Origin: Candidatus Gemmiger avistercoris
Lineage (GTDB): Bacteria > Bacillota > Clostridia > Oscillospirales > Ruminococcaceae
Assembly (NCBI GenBank): GCA_019116705.1
Contig: DXBF01000023.1
Span: 1 to 39,698, forward strand
Direction of reading: 5' to 3'
DNA length: 39,698 nt
The position numbers were made by a program, and so were the translations under genes. Positions 30,495 through 38,936 of this stretch are shown piece after piece (the stretch's first letter is position 1; every line of letters starts with the position of its first letter). The notes beneath the pieces were generated by a model. The model made no database searches, was not told where the DNA came from, and saw only the letters and a list, made by a program, of their open reading frames with translations.

Positions 30495-30524
30495 GGTCTC
30501 ACCGCCTTTCGGTTATATGGTTCA

Positions 30525-30536
30525 TTACTTGTGTAA
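30525..30536. promoter_or_regulatory. Putative GntR operator
   Basis: TTACTTGTGTAA, a symmetric dyad (TTAC-n4-GTAA) just downstream of the -10 box of the gntR-ABC operon. Confidence 0.6.
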
Positions 30537-30539
30537 CTA

Positions 30540-30568
30540 ACTATAGCACTAAAATGCCTGCCCGTCAA
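30540..30568 (-). promoter_or_regulatory. gntR-ABC exporter promoter
   Basis: Minus-strand TTGACG (30563-30568), a 17-bp spacer and TATAGT (30540-30545). Confidence 0.8.
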
Positions 30569-30595
30569 GTCCTTTTTACAAAAAAGCGCCCCGCC

Positions 30596-30624
30596 TTGCA
30601 AACCGTTTTGTGAACTGTTACAAT
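30596..30624 (+). promoter_or_regulatory. pulA promoter
   Basis: TTGCAA (30596-30601), a 17-bp spacer and TACAAT (30619-30624), 32 nt before the start. Confidence 0.7.
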
Positions 30625-30656
30625 ACAGGTATGGATTCCTGAAGGAGAGAGTGACC

Positions 30657-32585
30657 ATGAATTGGCAGCAAGCCTGTGAACTGCCGTATTATGGCGGCAA
30701 CGATCTGGGGGCAAACTGGACCCGCGCGCAGACGGTGTTCAAACTGTGGGCGCCCACGGCCTCGGCGGTGGAGGTGCAGCTGTTTGCCACCGGCACCGAC
30801 GGCGAGCCCGGCGCAGCCGCGCTGGCCGTCCATGCCATGCAGCCTGCGGGGCAGGGGGTGTGGTCGGCTGCCGTGCCGGGGGACCTGCAAGGGGTCTACT
30901 ATCTGTATGCGCTGCAGTTCCCGGACGGCCACCAGGCCGTTGTGGTGGACCCCTATGCCCGGGCGGCGGGGGCCAACGGCCAGCGGGGCATGGTGCTGGA
31001 CCTGGACGCCGCCGCGCCCGAGGGCTGGCAGGCCGACGCCCGCCCGCAGATCCCGGCCCATGCCCGCGCCGTGTGGGAGGTGCATGTGGCGGACTTCTCG
31101 GCGGATGAACACAGCGGCGTGCCCGAAGCCTGGCGCGGTACCTACCTGGGCTTCGTGCCGGAGGATACCACCCTGGACGGCGACGGCCGCCACCCCACCT
31201 GCCTGAACTACCTCAAGGGGCTGGGCGTGAGCCATGTGCAGCTGCAGCCCATCTTTGACTATGCCACCGTGGACGAGACGAAGCCCGGCGGCTACAACTG
31301 GGGCTACGACCCGCTGAACTACAACGTGCCGGAAGGCTCCTTCTCCACCGACCCGTACCACGGGGAGGTCCGCGTGCGGGAATGCCGCGCCATGATCGCG
31401 GCGCTGCACCGCGCCGGGCTGGGCGTGGTGATGGACGTGGTCTACAACCACACCTACCACACCGACAGCTGGCTGGAACGCACGGTGCCCGGCTACTGGA
31501 ACCGGCGCTGGCCCGACGGCCGGATCACCAACGGTTCGGGCTGTGGCAACGACCTGGCCAGCGAGCGGCCCATGGTGCGCAAATACCTGGTGGATTCGGT
31601 GCTGTACTGGGCGCGGGAATACCACATCGACGGCTTCCGCTTCGACCTGATGGCGCTGGAAGATGTGGAAACGATGAACGCCATCCGCGCTGCGCTGGAT
31701 GACCTGCCCGGCGGGCGGGAGATCCTGATGTACGGCGAACCCTGGACCGGCGGCGGCACCTACCTGGAAGGCGGCGCGCGTCCGGCCGACAAGCGGGCCC
31801 TGGGGACCCTCAGCGACCGTATCGGCTTTTTCTGCGACGATACCCGGGACGCCGTCAAGGGCAACGTGTTCGACGCAGGCAACGCCGGGTACGTGAACGG
31901 CGCGCCCCAGGCCGGGTACGATGTGCTGCATGCCGTGGGGGCCTGGCGCAGCGGAGCCCACGGGTTCCGCCCGCGGCAGGCCATGCAGGTGGTGCAGTAT
32001 GTTTCGGCCCACGACAACTATACCCTTTGGGATAAGCTGGCGGCGGTGGCGCGCCGCCCCGGCTACGATACGCCCGATGCCGACCTCCTGGCCCAGAACC
32101 GCATGGCGGCGGGCATCTGCCTGACCTGCCAGGGTCTGCCGTTCCTGCAGGCGGGGGAGGAATTCGGCCGCACCAAGCACGGCGACCACAACAGCTACCA
32201 GGGGCCTCTGGCTGCCAACCGGCTGGACTGGCAGCGCGCCCACCGGCCGGAATTTGCCGCCCTGACGGCCTTCTACCGGGGCATGCTGGCCATCCGGCGG
32301 GCGTTCCCGCGGCTGTCCGGCGCGGCAGGGGAGCCGGAACCCTTCCTGCTGGCGCTGCCGGGGTGGCTCATCGGCTTTGTGCCCGAGACCGAGGGCAACG
32401 ACCCGGTGGGCCAGCTGGCGGTCTACTATAACCCCGAACCCACCCGCCAGTGGGTGACGCTGCCTTCCGGCACCTGGCGGCGCCTGTGCGACGGTGTTCA
32501 CGCCGGGGCCGCGCCCTTCGGCCCGCTGTGCCGGGACGCGCTGGAACTGGAGCCCCGCAGCGTCACAGTGCTGCTGGCCGAGTAA
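30657..32585 (+). CDS. pulA: Type I pullulanase (GH13)
   Basis: Debranching enzyme (642 aa) that cuts alpha-1,6 links in pullulan, limit dextrins or glycogen. A carbohydrate-binding module 48-type N-terminal domain (about 20-120) is followed by the GH13 barrel. The type I signature YNWGYDP is present (about residue 220), as are VMDVVYNHT, GFRFDLMALEDV (nucleophile Asp), ILMYGEPW (acid Glu) and SAHDNYTLWDK (third Asp). No signal peptide exists, so it acts in the cytosol, as in other glycogen-degrading type I enzymes. ATG 30657 is placed 9 nt from AGGAG. The winged-helix gene follows after 11 nt. Confidence 0.96.
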   Translation: MNWQQACELPYYGGNDLGANWTRAQTVFKLWAPTASAVEVQLFATGTDGEPGAAALAVHAMQPAGQGVWSAAVPGDLQGVYYLYALQFPDGHQAVVVDPYARAAGANGQRGMVLDLDAAAPEGWQADARPQIPAHARAVWEVHVADFSADEHSGVPEAWRGTYLGFVPEDTTLDGDGRHPTCLNYLKGLGVSHVQLQPIFDYATVDETKPGGYNWGYDPLNYNVPEGSFSTDPYHGEVRVRECRAMIAALHRAGLGVVMDVVYNHTYHTDSWLERTVPGYWNRRWPDGRITNGSGCGNDLASERPMVRKYLVDSVLYWAREYHIDGFRFDLMALEDVETMNAIRAALDDLPGGREILMYGEPWTGGGTYLEGGARPADKRALGTLSDRIGFFCDDTRDAVKGNVFDAGNAGYVNGAPQAGYDVLHAVGAWRSGAHGFRPRQAMQVVQYVSAHDNYTLWDKLAAVARRPGYDTPDADLLAQNRMAAGICLTCQGLPFLQAGEEFGRTKHGDHNSYQGPLAANRLDWQRAHRPEFAALTAFYRGMLAIRRAFPRLSGAAGEPEPFLLALPGWLIGFVPETEGNDPVGQLAVYYNPEPTRQWVTLPSGTWRRLCDGVHAGAAPFGPLCRDALELEPRSVTVLLAE

Positions 32586-32596
32586 AGGACAGGAAA

Positions 32597-33811
32597 ATGC
32601 AAACCAAGGCAAACGGCCCCGCTGTCAGCGGGGAACAGGTCCGCCGCTACCGTCTGGCGGCCCACCATCTGGACCGCCCGCTGCCGCCCGGCAGCCTGAC
32701 GGAAGCGGCCGGCGTGTGCGGCGTGCAGAACTCCCCGCCCGGCGCGTGGGAGACGGCGCTCTTTGCCCGGGTGGCGGCGTGCACGCCCGCGCTGCTGCGG
32801 CAGGCGCTGGAAGGGGAAAAGACCTTGCTGCAGGCGTGGAGTTTCCGGGGCGTGCCGGCGGTGTTCCCCGCGGCGGAAAGCAGTGTTTTTCTGTCGGCGC
32901 TGGCCGCCCGCCCGGGGGAGGAACCGTGGATCTACACCCGGGGCGTGACGCTGGCGCTGGACTTCCTCGGCATGGAGTGGGACCAGGCGCTGGCGCTGGT
33001 CCGGCAGGCCGCGTCCTGCCTGGACGGCTGTACGGTGCAGAGCAAGGAAGAACTGGACCGCCTGCTGGCGGAGCAGGCGGCGCGCACGCTGCCGCCGCAG
33101 CTGCGGGAAAAATGGAACGCGCCCTCGATGTATGGCCGTCCCGACCGGCAGACGGTGGGCGGGGCGGTGGTCTCTTTTGCGCTGCGGCCCTGCAGTTTTC
33201 TGGGGCTGGTGGTGTTCGGCGCGCGGCAGGGCTCCCACCCTGCGTTCACCTCCTACCGCCGGTGGTGCGGGCGCCCGCTGCCGCCGGACCCGAAGGCGGA
33301 GCGCCGCCTGGTGGAAAAATTCCTGCACGCCTACGGTCCGGCCACCCGGGCGGATCTCGCCGCCTGGCTGGGGTGCAGCCCCAAACAGGCCGCGCGGCTG
33401 TGGCAAACGGCCCGGGAACGGATGCTCCCGGTCGAGAAGGAGGGCCGCGCAGCCTGGATGCTGGCAGCGGACCTGCCGCACCTGCTGCAAGCCGCGCCGC
33501 CCCGGCAGCCGCTGGTACTCCTGGGCCCCCATGACCCGTATCTGGACGCCCGGGACCGCGATCTGCTGCTGGCAGACCCGGCGGGGCAGCGCAAAGTGTG
33601 GCGCACGGTGGCCAACCCCGGCGTACTGCTGCGCGGCGGGCAGGTGGCGGCGCTGTGGAAGCCCCGCGCCGCGCGGGGCGGCATGGCGGTCGCGGTCACG
33701 CCGCTGGCAGAACTTTCGGCGGCCGAACGGCGGCAGGCTGCCGCGCAGGCGGAGCGGTACGCGCAGTTCCGCGGGACGGCGCTCACAGCGTTCACGGTGG
33801 AGGAAGTCTGA
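32597..33811 (+). CDS. AlkZ/YcaQ-like winged-helix DNA-binding protein
   Basis: A 404-aa protein of the winged-helix HTH_42 family (AlkZ/YcaQ-like DNA glycosylases that unhook interstrand crosslinks). Family signs are VRRYRLAAHHL, then a TTxx-like segment, SFRGVPAVF and the C-terminal LLGPHDPYLDARDR and ANPGVLLRGGQVAALWKPR. The catalytic motif of the family, QxQ or QxD, aligns with VCGVQNSPP, where the second residue is Ser (QNS), so glycosylase activity is uncertain. It lies 11 nt after pulA, with AGGACAGGA before the ATG; why it should be linked to pulA is unclear. Confidence 0.82.
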   Translation: MQTKANGPAVSGEQVRRYRLAAHHLDRPLPPGSLTEAAGVCGVQNSPPGAWETALFARVAACTPALLRQALEGEKTLLQAWSFRGVPAVFPAAESSVFLSALAARPGEEPWIYTRGVTLALDFLGMEWDQALALVRQAASCLDGCTVQSKEELDRLLAEQAARTLPPQLREKWNAPSMYGRPDRQTVGGAVVSFALRPCSFLGLVVFGARQGSHPAFTSYRRWCGRPLPPDPKAERRLVEKFLHAYGPATRADLAAWLGCSPKQAARLWQTARERMLPVEKEGRAAWMLAADLPHLLQAAPPRQPLVLLGPHDPYLDARDRDLLLADPAGQRKVWRTVANPGVLLRGGQVAALWKPRAARGGMAVAVTPLAELSAAERRQAAAQAERYAQFRGTALTAFTVEEV

Positions 33812-33823
33812 ACACAGCCAAAA

Positions 33824-33859
33824 AAAAGGAACGCCCCGGCGTCGAACGACGCCGGGGCG
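33824..33859 (-). terminator. Terminator of acyltransferase operon
   Basis: Perfect 13-bp stem (33832-33844 with 33847-33859) followed on the minus strand by TTTTTTT. Also stands behind the convergent AlkZ-like gene. Confidence 0.88.
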
Positions 33860-33871
33860 AGGTCTTGCGCG

Positions 33872-34879
33872 TTATCCCAGTCTTTTGATCTGGCGGCTGA
33901 TGGGGGCGGACACAACGGCCAGCACGGCGGCCAGCGCGAAACTCATCGCCAGGAACGCCGGGAACCACAACGGCAGCGGCAGGCCGGTACGCTGGGCGGC
34001 GGGCAGCAGCACCAGCGTCAGCAGCACATGGTGGATCAGGTAGACCCCGTAGCTCCAGGCGGCCAGCCGCCGCAGCACGCCCCAGGTTTTGCGCGGCAGC
34101 TTCTGCCCCAGGGCGTAGAGCACCCAGAACAGCGCTGCGGATACCGCCAGCAGCGGGGCCAGCCGGGGAGCGCCGGGGAGCCACAGCAGCACAGCGCCCG
34201 CCAGCGCCCACAGCGCGCGGGGCAGGGGGAGGCGGTCCTGTGCCAGCAGGCTGCCGAACCAGACCCCCAGCGCAAAGGCGGGCAGGCGGCCCAGCACGGT
34301 GTGCCCGGCGGCCAGCGGGGCAGGGCAGAGGGCGGGCCAGCCCAGCTGCAGCAGGACCATGGCCGCCAGCAGCGCATACCGGCGGGCGCGGGATTTCAGG
34401 CACCACAGCAGCAGCGGGAACAGCAGGTAGAGCAGCAGGATCACGCCCAAAAACCACTCGCCCACCTTGTAAAAGGTAGGGGTCAGCGGCGAAAGATAGC
34501 CGTCCAGCCCCAGGATCGAAAAGATCACCCGCCAGCGGGGGATGCCGGGGTTGTTGCCGTGCAGCACTTCGCCGTAGAGGAACAGCGCGCCGAAGCACAG
34601 CCAGAAAGGCGGATACATGGCCGCCGCCCGGCCGGCCAGATAGGGACGCCAGCGGAAGCGGCCCTGCCACTGCAAACAGAGCGCCGCGCCCGAAAGCAGA
34701 AAGAACCAGGCCAGGCCCAGTTCCACCCAGTCGGCCATGGCGCGGCCGATGAAGGCGTCCGGCACGGCAAAGCCCGACCAGGCGGCTTCGATGCAGAAAT
34801 GGTAACACAGCACCGGCAGCAGCGCTGCCAGCCGGACAAAGTCCAGCCCGGGCCGGTAATGGGCGGGGGTCTTGAGCAT
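33872..34879 (-). CDS. Acyltransferase 3 family membrane protein
   Basis: A 335-aa membrane acyltransferase with about ten spans, which would acylate a sugar or other exopolymer outside the membrane. Family marks are the start RPGLDFVRLAALLPVLCYHF, with the His that usually serves in catalysis, the FFLLSGAAL segment and the R-rich RPYLAGRAAAMYPPFW. The family's usual RxxR pattern is present in part. I chose ATG at 34879, since AAAAAGG is 9 nt from it but directly touches the first in-frame ATG at 34888. The gene is 21 nt behind the YihY-family gene. Confidence 0.9.
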   Translation of the reverse strand: MLKTPAHYRPGLDFVRLAALLPVLCYHFCIEAAWSGFAVPDAFIGRAMADWVELGLAWFFLLSGAALCLQWQGRFRWRPYLAGRAAAMYPPFWLCFGALFLYGEVLHGNNPGIPRWRVIFSILGLDGYLSPLTPTFYKVGEWFLGVILLLYLLFPLLLWCLKSRARRYALLAAMVLLQLGWPALCPAPLAAGHTVLGRLPAFALGVWFGSLLAQDRLPLPRALWALAGAVLLWLPGAPRLAPLLAVSAALFWVLYALGQKLPRKTWGVLRRLAAWSYGVYLIHHVLLTLVLLPAAQRTGLPLPLWFPAFLAMSFALAAVLAVVSAPISRQIKRLG

Positions 34880-34900
34880 GGTACACATCCTTTTTATAGT

Positions 34901-35758
34901 TCAGGGCTGTCTGCGCTGCAGGGCGGCGTTGAGCGCAGCCCCCAGGAACAGCAGGTTGATGATGATGTCCAGCCACAGGATCATCAGGATAATGGCGGTC
35001 AGCGACCCGTAAATGTAGGAAAGCCGCCAGAAATGGGCAATATAAAAGGCAAACACCCGCGAGAACAGCAGCCAGCCCGCCGTGGCGAACACCGCGCCGG
35101 GCAGCTGCCCGCGCAGGGGGCGGCGGCCGCCGGGCACAAAGGTGTACATCAGCAGGATCAGTACGAACAGAACGGGGATCACCACCAGATCGGTCATGCC
35201 GATCCAGCGCTGCACGACGGAGACCAGATAGGACCACCGCGGCGAAGCGGTGAACAGTTCGCTCAGCGGCCGGAAGAAGGAGCGCAGCCCCTGCAGCAGC
35301 AGGACCGCCAGCAGCAGCCCCACGAACACGATGGTGTACGCCAGCGCCAGCAGCCGGTCGTAAAAGGTGAACCGGGCCCCCGGGGTCAGCCGCTGCAGCC
35401 CTTTCTGTATGGCTGCCATGCCGCTGGAGGCGGAAAACAGCATGGTCACGGCGGCAAAAGAGGCCACAAAGGTGGTGGACTGGGCGCTCAGGGCGTTCAG
35501 CGCATCCAGCACGGTATCCTGGATCTCGGGGACCTGCGGCAGAAACTGGCACAGCAGGTCGGCTACATCGGCGGTGGAGTAGCCGGGCAGGTGGTTGACG
35601 GCCGCCAGTACCCAGATCAGCAGCGGGAACGAGGCCGTCAGCAGGAACAGGGTGGCGCACCCGGCAAAGACCGGCATGTTCCGGCCAAAGAATGGCCCCA
35701 GCACGGCCAGCGTGAACGCCCTGGCGCGCTCTGCCTTCTGTTTTGCGGGCCGTTTCAT
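34901..35758 (-). CDS. YihY/virulence factor BrkB family membrane protein
   Basis: A 285-aa protein of the YihY/BrkB (UPF0761) family with six likely spans. Diagnostic parts are the N-terminal span TLFLLTASFPLLIWVL, the SGMAAIQKGLQRL segment (usually SxxxFxxLxxALNxI) and FVPGGRRPLRGQLPGAVFATAGWLLFSRVFAFYIAHF with YIYGSLTAIILMILWLDI. Function is not established; the old label ribonuclease BN is not supported by the family. AAGGGAGG precedes the ATG. Promoter at 35803-35831. Confidence 0.93.
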   Translation of the reverse strand: MKRPAKQKAERARAFTLAVLGPFFGRNMPVFAGCATLFLLTASFPLLIWVLAAVNHLPGYSTADVADLLCQFLPQVPEIQDTVLDALNALSAQSTTFVASFAAVTMLFSASSGMAAIQKGLQRLTPGARFTFYDRLLALAYTIVFVGLLLAVLLLQGLRSFFRPLSELFTASPRWSYLVSVVQRWIGMTDLVVIPVLFVLILLMYTFVPGGRRPLRGQLPGAVFATAGWLLFSRVFAFYIAHFWRLSYIYGSLTAIILMILWLDIIINLLFLGAALNAALQRRQP

Positions 35759-35802
35759 AGGCTGAGCCTCCCTTCCCGTGCGGCGTTCGGTCCTTTGTAA
35801 CC

Positions 35803-35831
35803 ATTATAGCCGCGCAGCGCGGCAAAATCAA
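35803..35831 (-). promoter_or_regulatory. yihY-acyltransferase promoter with dyad in the spacer
   Basis: Minus-strand TTGATT (35826-35831), a 17-bp spacer and consensus TATAAT (35803-35808). The spacer is nearly filled by a perfect 7-1-7 dyad GCCGCGCAGCGCGGC (35809-35823). Confidence 0.75.
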
Positions 35832-35865
35832 CGGCGGCCCATAGCAATATATGTTCGGTAAAGGG

Positions 35866-35880
35866 CAAGTGATCCACTTG
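35866..35880. promoter_or_regulatory. Putative operator before YczE-like gene
   Basis: Perfect dyad CAAGTG-ATC-CACTTG (35866-35880) overlapping the -35 box at 35878-35883. Confidence 0.45.
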
Positions 35881-35906
35881 AAAAAGCAGCGCGGCCCTGG
35901 TATCCT
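35878..35906 (+). promoter_or_regulatory. Probable promoter of YczE-like gene
   Basis: TTGAAA (35878-35883), a 17-bp spacer and TATCCT (35901-35906). A second AT-rich option lies near 35908-35935. Confidence 0.5.
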
Positions 35907-35970
35907 TGTAGTTGTAAATCATATAAAAATAATATGCATTGATTTTGCCATAAAACAAAGGAGCGTTCCC

Positions 35971-36672
35971 ATGCAAAAACAACAAACCTCCGGCCGCCGC
36001 ATCACGGTCCGCGGGGAACTGGCGCTGGCCGTAGCCGTCACCATCAACAGCTTTGCCGTGGCCGCCACGGTGTACGCGGGGCTGGGCATCTCGCCGGTGT
36101 CCAGCTTCCCCTATGCGCTGTCGCTGGTCTTTCCCTTCCTCACCCTGGGCACCTGGACCTACCTGTTTCAAGGGGCCATGATCCTCACCCTGATGATCCT
36201 GCGCCGCCGCTTTGTGCCCACCTACCTGTTCAGCTTTGTGGTGGGCTTCGCCTTTGGCAACCTGCTGGACGTGTTCGGGGCCTGGTGGCCCGCCATGCCC
36301 CGCACCATGGGCTGGCGTATCCTGTACTTCGCGCTCAGCTGCCCGGTCATCGGCCTGGGCATCGCGCTGTCCAACCGCTGCAAGCTGCCCATCATCCCGG
36401 CAGACCTGTTCGCCCGGGATCTGGCCGGCATTCTCAACAAGCCCTTCCCCCGGGTCAAAATGACCATCGACCTTACCTGCGTCACGGTGGCGGCCCTGCT
36501 CACCGCAGGCTTTTTGCACAATCTCCAGGGCGTGGGCGCCGGCACCGTCATCGGCGCGCTGTGCTACGGCCCGCTGGGCGGCTGGTTCGGCCGCCTGCTG
36601 GACCGGCACTTTGATTTCGTGTCGGTCCTGTCCCCCAAAAGGGAGGGCGCGGAACCGGGGGCGGGCGGTTAA
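35971..36672 (+). CDS. YczE/YyaS-like (DUF6198-type) membrane protein
   Basis: A 233-aa membrane protein with five to six spans. The repeat-like segments INSFAVAATVYAGLGISPVSSFPYALS and LSNRCKLPIIPADLFARDLAG (with FxxDLA-type end) fit the YczE/YyaS/YitT-related group. Function of the group is not established. AAAGGAG stands 9-10 nt before the ATG. It lies alone between two promoters. Confidence 0.87.
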   Translation: MQKQQTSGRRITVRGELALAVAVTINSFAVAATVYAGLGISPVSSFPYALSLVFPFLTLGTWTYLFQGAMILTLMILRRRFVPTYLFSFVVGFAFGNLLDVFGAWWPAMPRTMGWRILYFALSCPVIGLGIALSNRCKLPIIPADLFARDLAGILNKPFPRVKMTIDLTCVTVAALLTAGFLHNLQGVGAGTVIGALCYGPLGGWFGRLLDRHFDFVSVLSPKREGAEPGAGG

Positions 36673-36690
36673 AAATCTGTCAAAAACATC

Positions 36691-36719
36691 TTGCGCTACG
36701 GGGCGTTTGTGCGTATAAT
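36691..36719 (+). promoter_or_regulatory. pgk-tpiA-gpmI promoter
   Basis: TTGCGC (36691-36696), a 17-bp spacer and consensus TATAAT (36714-36719), 70 nt before pgk. Confidence 0.8.
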
Positions 36720-36788
36720 AGAATCAGGTCGCCGGGACACTGCGCCCCGGACAACAAATTGTAAAACATACCGAGAGGAGCTTTTACT

Positions 36789-37997
36789 ATGGGTTTGGGT
36801 AAAAAGACCATTGATGATGAAAATTACGCCGGCAAGCGCGTTCTGGTCCGCTGCGACTTTAACGTCCCGATGAAGGACGGCGTGATCACCAACGACAACC
36901 GCATCAACGCGGCGCTGCCGACCATCAAGAAGCTGGTCGCGGACGGCGCCAAGGTCATCCTGTGCAGCCACCTGGGCAAGCCGAAGAACGGCCCCGAGGC
37001 CAAGTTCAGCCTGGCCCCGGTCGCTGTGCGCCTGAGCGAAAAGCTGGGCCAGCCGGTGGAGTTCGCGGACGATGACGAGGTCGTCGGACCCAAGGCCAAG
37101 GCTGCCGTCGCCACCATGGGCAACGGCGATGTGGTTCTGCTGCAGAACACCCGCTTCCGCAAGGAAGAAACCAAGAACCTGCCGGAGTTCAGCAAGGAAC
37201 TGGCCAGCCTGGCCGACGCCTATGTGGACGACGCCTTCGGCTCCTGCCACCGCGCCCATTGCTCCACTGCCGGTGTGACGGAATTCGTGCAGGATACCGC
37301 CGTCGGTTACCTGATGGAGAAGGAGATCAAGTACCTGGGCAACGCGGTCAACGACCCCGTCCGTCCCTTCACCGCCATCCTGGGTGGCGCCAAAGTGGCG
37401 GACAAGCTCAACGTCATCTCCAACCTGCTGGAAAAGGTCGATACCCTCATCATCGGCGGCGGCATGGCGTACACCTTCCTCAAGGCCCAGGGCTATGAGA
37501 TCGGCAAGAGCCTGTGCGACGACACCAAGATCGACTACTGCAAAGAGATGATGGCCAAGGCCGAGGCCAAGGGCGTCAAGCTGCTGCTGCCCGTGGACAC
37601 CGCCTGCGTCACCGACTTCCCCGATCCCATCGACGCGCCCGTGCAGACCACCATGGTCCCCGTCACGGCCATCCCCGCCGACATGGAAGGCTGCGATATC
37701 GGCCCCGAGAGCATGAAACTGTTTGCGGATGCCGTCAAGGCCAGCAAGACCGTTGTCTGGAACGGCCCCATGGGCGTGTTTGAGAACCCGACCCTGGCGG
37801 AAGGCACCCTGGCGGTCGCCAAGGCCATGGCCGAAAGCGACGCGACCACCGTCATCGGCGGCGGCGACAGCGCGGCTGCCGTGCAGCAGATGGGTCTGGG
37901 CGACAAGATGACCCACATCTCCACCGGCGGCGGCGCCTCCCTCGAGTACCTCGAAGGCAAGGAACTGCCCGGCATCGCCTGCATCCAGAACGCATAA
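36789..37997 (+). CDS. pgk: Phosphoglycerate kinase
   Basis: Glycolytic kinase (402 aa) that makes ATP and 3-phosphoglycerate from 1,3-bisphosphoglycerate. It has [41 protein letters not shown], the hinge, [32 protein letters not shown], and the nucleotide-site [11 protein letters not shown] and [16 protein letters not shown]. Length and all substrate residues are normal. GAGGAG precedes the ATG. First gene of a triose cluster with the order pgk-tpiA-gpmI; the GAPDH gene is not in the window. Confidence 0.98.
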   Translation: MGLGKKTIDDENYAGKRVLVRCDFNVPMKDGVITNDNRINAALPTIKKLVADGAKVILCSHLGKPKNGPEAKFSLAPVAVRLSEKLGQPVEFADDDEVVGPKAKAAVATMGNGDVVLLQNTRFRKEETKNLPEFSKELASLADAYVDDAFGSCHRAHCSTAGVTEFVQDTAVGYLMEKEIKYLGNAVNDPVRPFTAILGGAKVADKLNVISNLLEKVDTLIIGGGMAYTFLKAQGYEIGKSLCDDTKIDYCKEMMAKAEAKGVKLLLPVDTACVTDFPDPIDAPVQTTMVPVTAIPADMEGCDIGPESMKLFADAVKASKTVVWNGPMGVFENPTLAEGTLAVAKAMAESDATTVIGGGDSAAAVQQMGLGDKMTHISTGGGASLEYLEGKELPGIACIQNA

Positions 37998-38005
37998 TGA
38001 CCGCA

Positions 38006-38037
38006 GGGCGCGGCGGCAGGGCCGCCGCGCCCGTTTT
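38006..38037 (+). terminator. Intercistronic hairpin between pgk and tpiA
   Basis: Perfect 12-bp GC stem (38006-38017 with 38021-38032), AGG loop, then GTTTT. No new promoter follows, so it is probably a partial terminator or a processing or stabilising element. Confidence 0.65.
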
Positions 38038-38076
38038 GGCATGTACGAACACAAAAATCGGAAGGAGTTTTACGTT

Positions 38077-38847
38077 ATGAATAAACAGAAGCGCAAAGCC
38101 GTTATCGCCGGCAACTGGAAGATGAACAACACCCCCACCGAGGCGGGCCTGCTGCTGGAGGCCCTGATCCCCGGCGTGCAGGGCGCTGACTGCGAGGTCG
38201 TCGTCTGCGTACCCTTCACCGACCTGTGCAACGTGGTCGCCAAGTGCGCGGGCACCAACGTCCATGTGGGCGCCCAGAACGTCCACTTCGAGAAGTCCGG
38301 CGCCTACACCGGCGAAGTTTCCGCCGATATGCTGGTGGACCTGGGCGTGGAGTACGTGGTCATCGGCCACAGCGAGCGCCGCCAGTATTTTGCCGAGACC
38401 GACGAGACCGTCAACAAGCGCACCCTGGCCGCCCTCAACGCCGGCCTGAAGCCCATCGTCTGCGTGGGCGAGAGCCTGACCCAGCGCGAGCAGGGCGTTA
38501 CCGAGGAACTGGTCCGCATGCAGGTCAAGATCGCCCTGAAGGACGTGACCGAGGAGCAGGTCAAGAACGTCATCATCGCCTATGAACCCATCTGGGCCAT
38601 CGGCACCGGCCGCACCGCCACCTCCGACCAGGCCCAGGAAGTCTGCGCCGCCATCCGCAAGGTCGTCGGCGAACTGTACGGCGAGGCCGTCGCCGAGGGC
38701 ATGACCATCCAGTACGGTGGCAGCATGAACCCCGGCAACGCGGCGGAACTGCTGGCCAAACCCGACGTGGACGGCGGCCTGATCGGCGGTGCGTCCCTGC
38801 ATGCCGGCAAGTTCTGCGAGATCGTGGACGCCGCCACCAAGGGCTGA
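38077..38847 (+). CDS. tpiA: Triose-phosphate isomerase
   Basis: TIM barrel enzyme (256 aa), dihydroxyacetone-P to glyceraldehyde-3-P. It has GNWKMN with the catalytic Lys, GHSERRQYF with the catalytic His, AYEPIWAIGTG with the catalytic Glu, the flexible loop, and IQYGGSMNPGN and GLIGGASL phosphate sites. GGAAGGAG lies about 10 nt before the ATG. Together with pgk and gpmI in one direction. Confidence 0.98.
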   Translation: MNKQKRKAVIAGNWKMNNTPTEAGLLLEALIPGVQGADCEVVVCVPFTDLCNVVAKCAGTNVHVGAQNVHFEKSGAYTGEVSADMLVDLGVEYVVIGHSERRQYFAETDETVNKRTLAALNAGLKPIVCVGESLTQREQGVTEELVRMQVKIALKDVTEEQVKNVIIAYEPIWAIGTGRTATSDQAQEVCAAIRKVVGELYGEAVAEGMTIQYGGSMNPGNAAELLAKPDVDGGLIGGASLHAGKFCEIVDAATKG

Positions 38848-38936
38848 CCGGCCCCCTCACACAAATATAACGCGATCTGCCTGCCAGGGGATGGGAAAGT
38901 GCCTTTTGACAGGTAGGAAAAGGAGTTCAAACATTT

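Noticed and set aside
38907-38936. TTGACA-like box before gpmI as a promoter
   Set aside because: The box lies only about 30 nt before the ATG, leaves no room for a -10 box before the ribosome-binding site, and no TATAAT-like hexamer follows at 16-18 bp.
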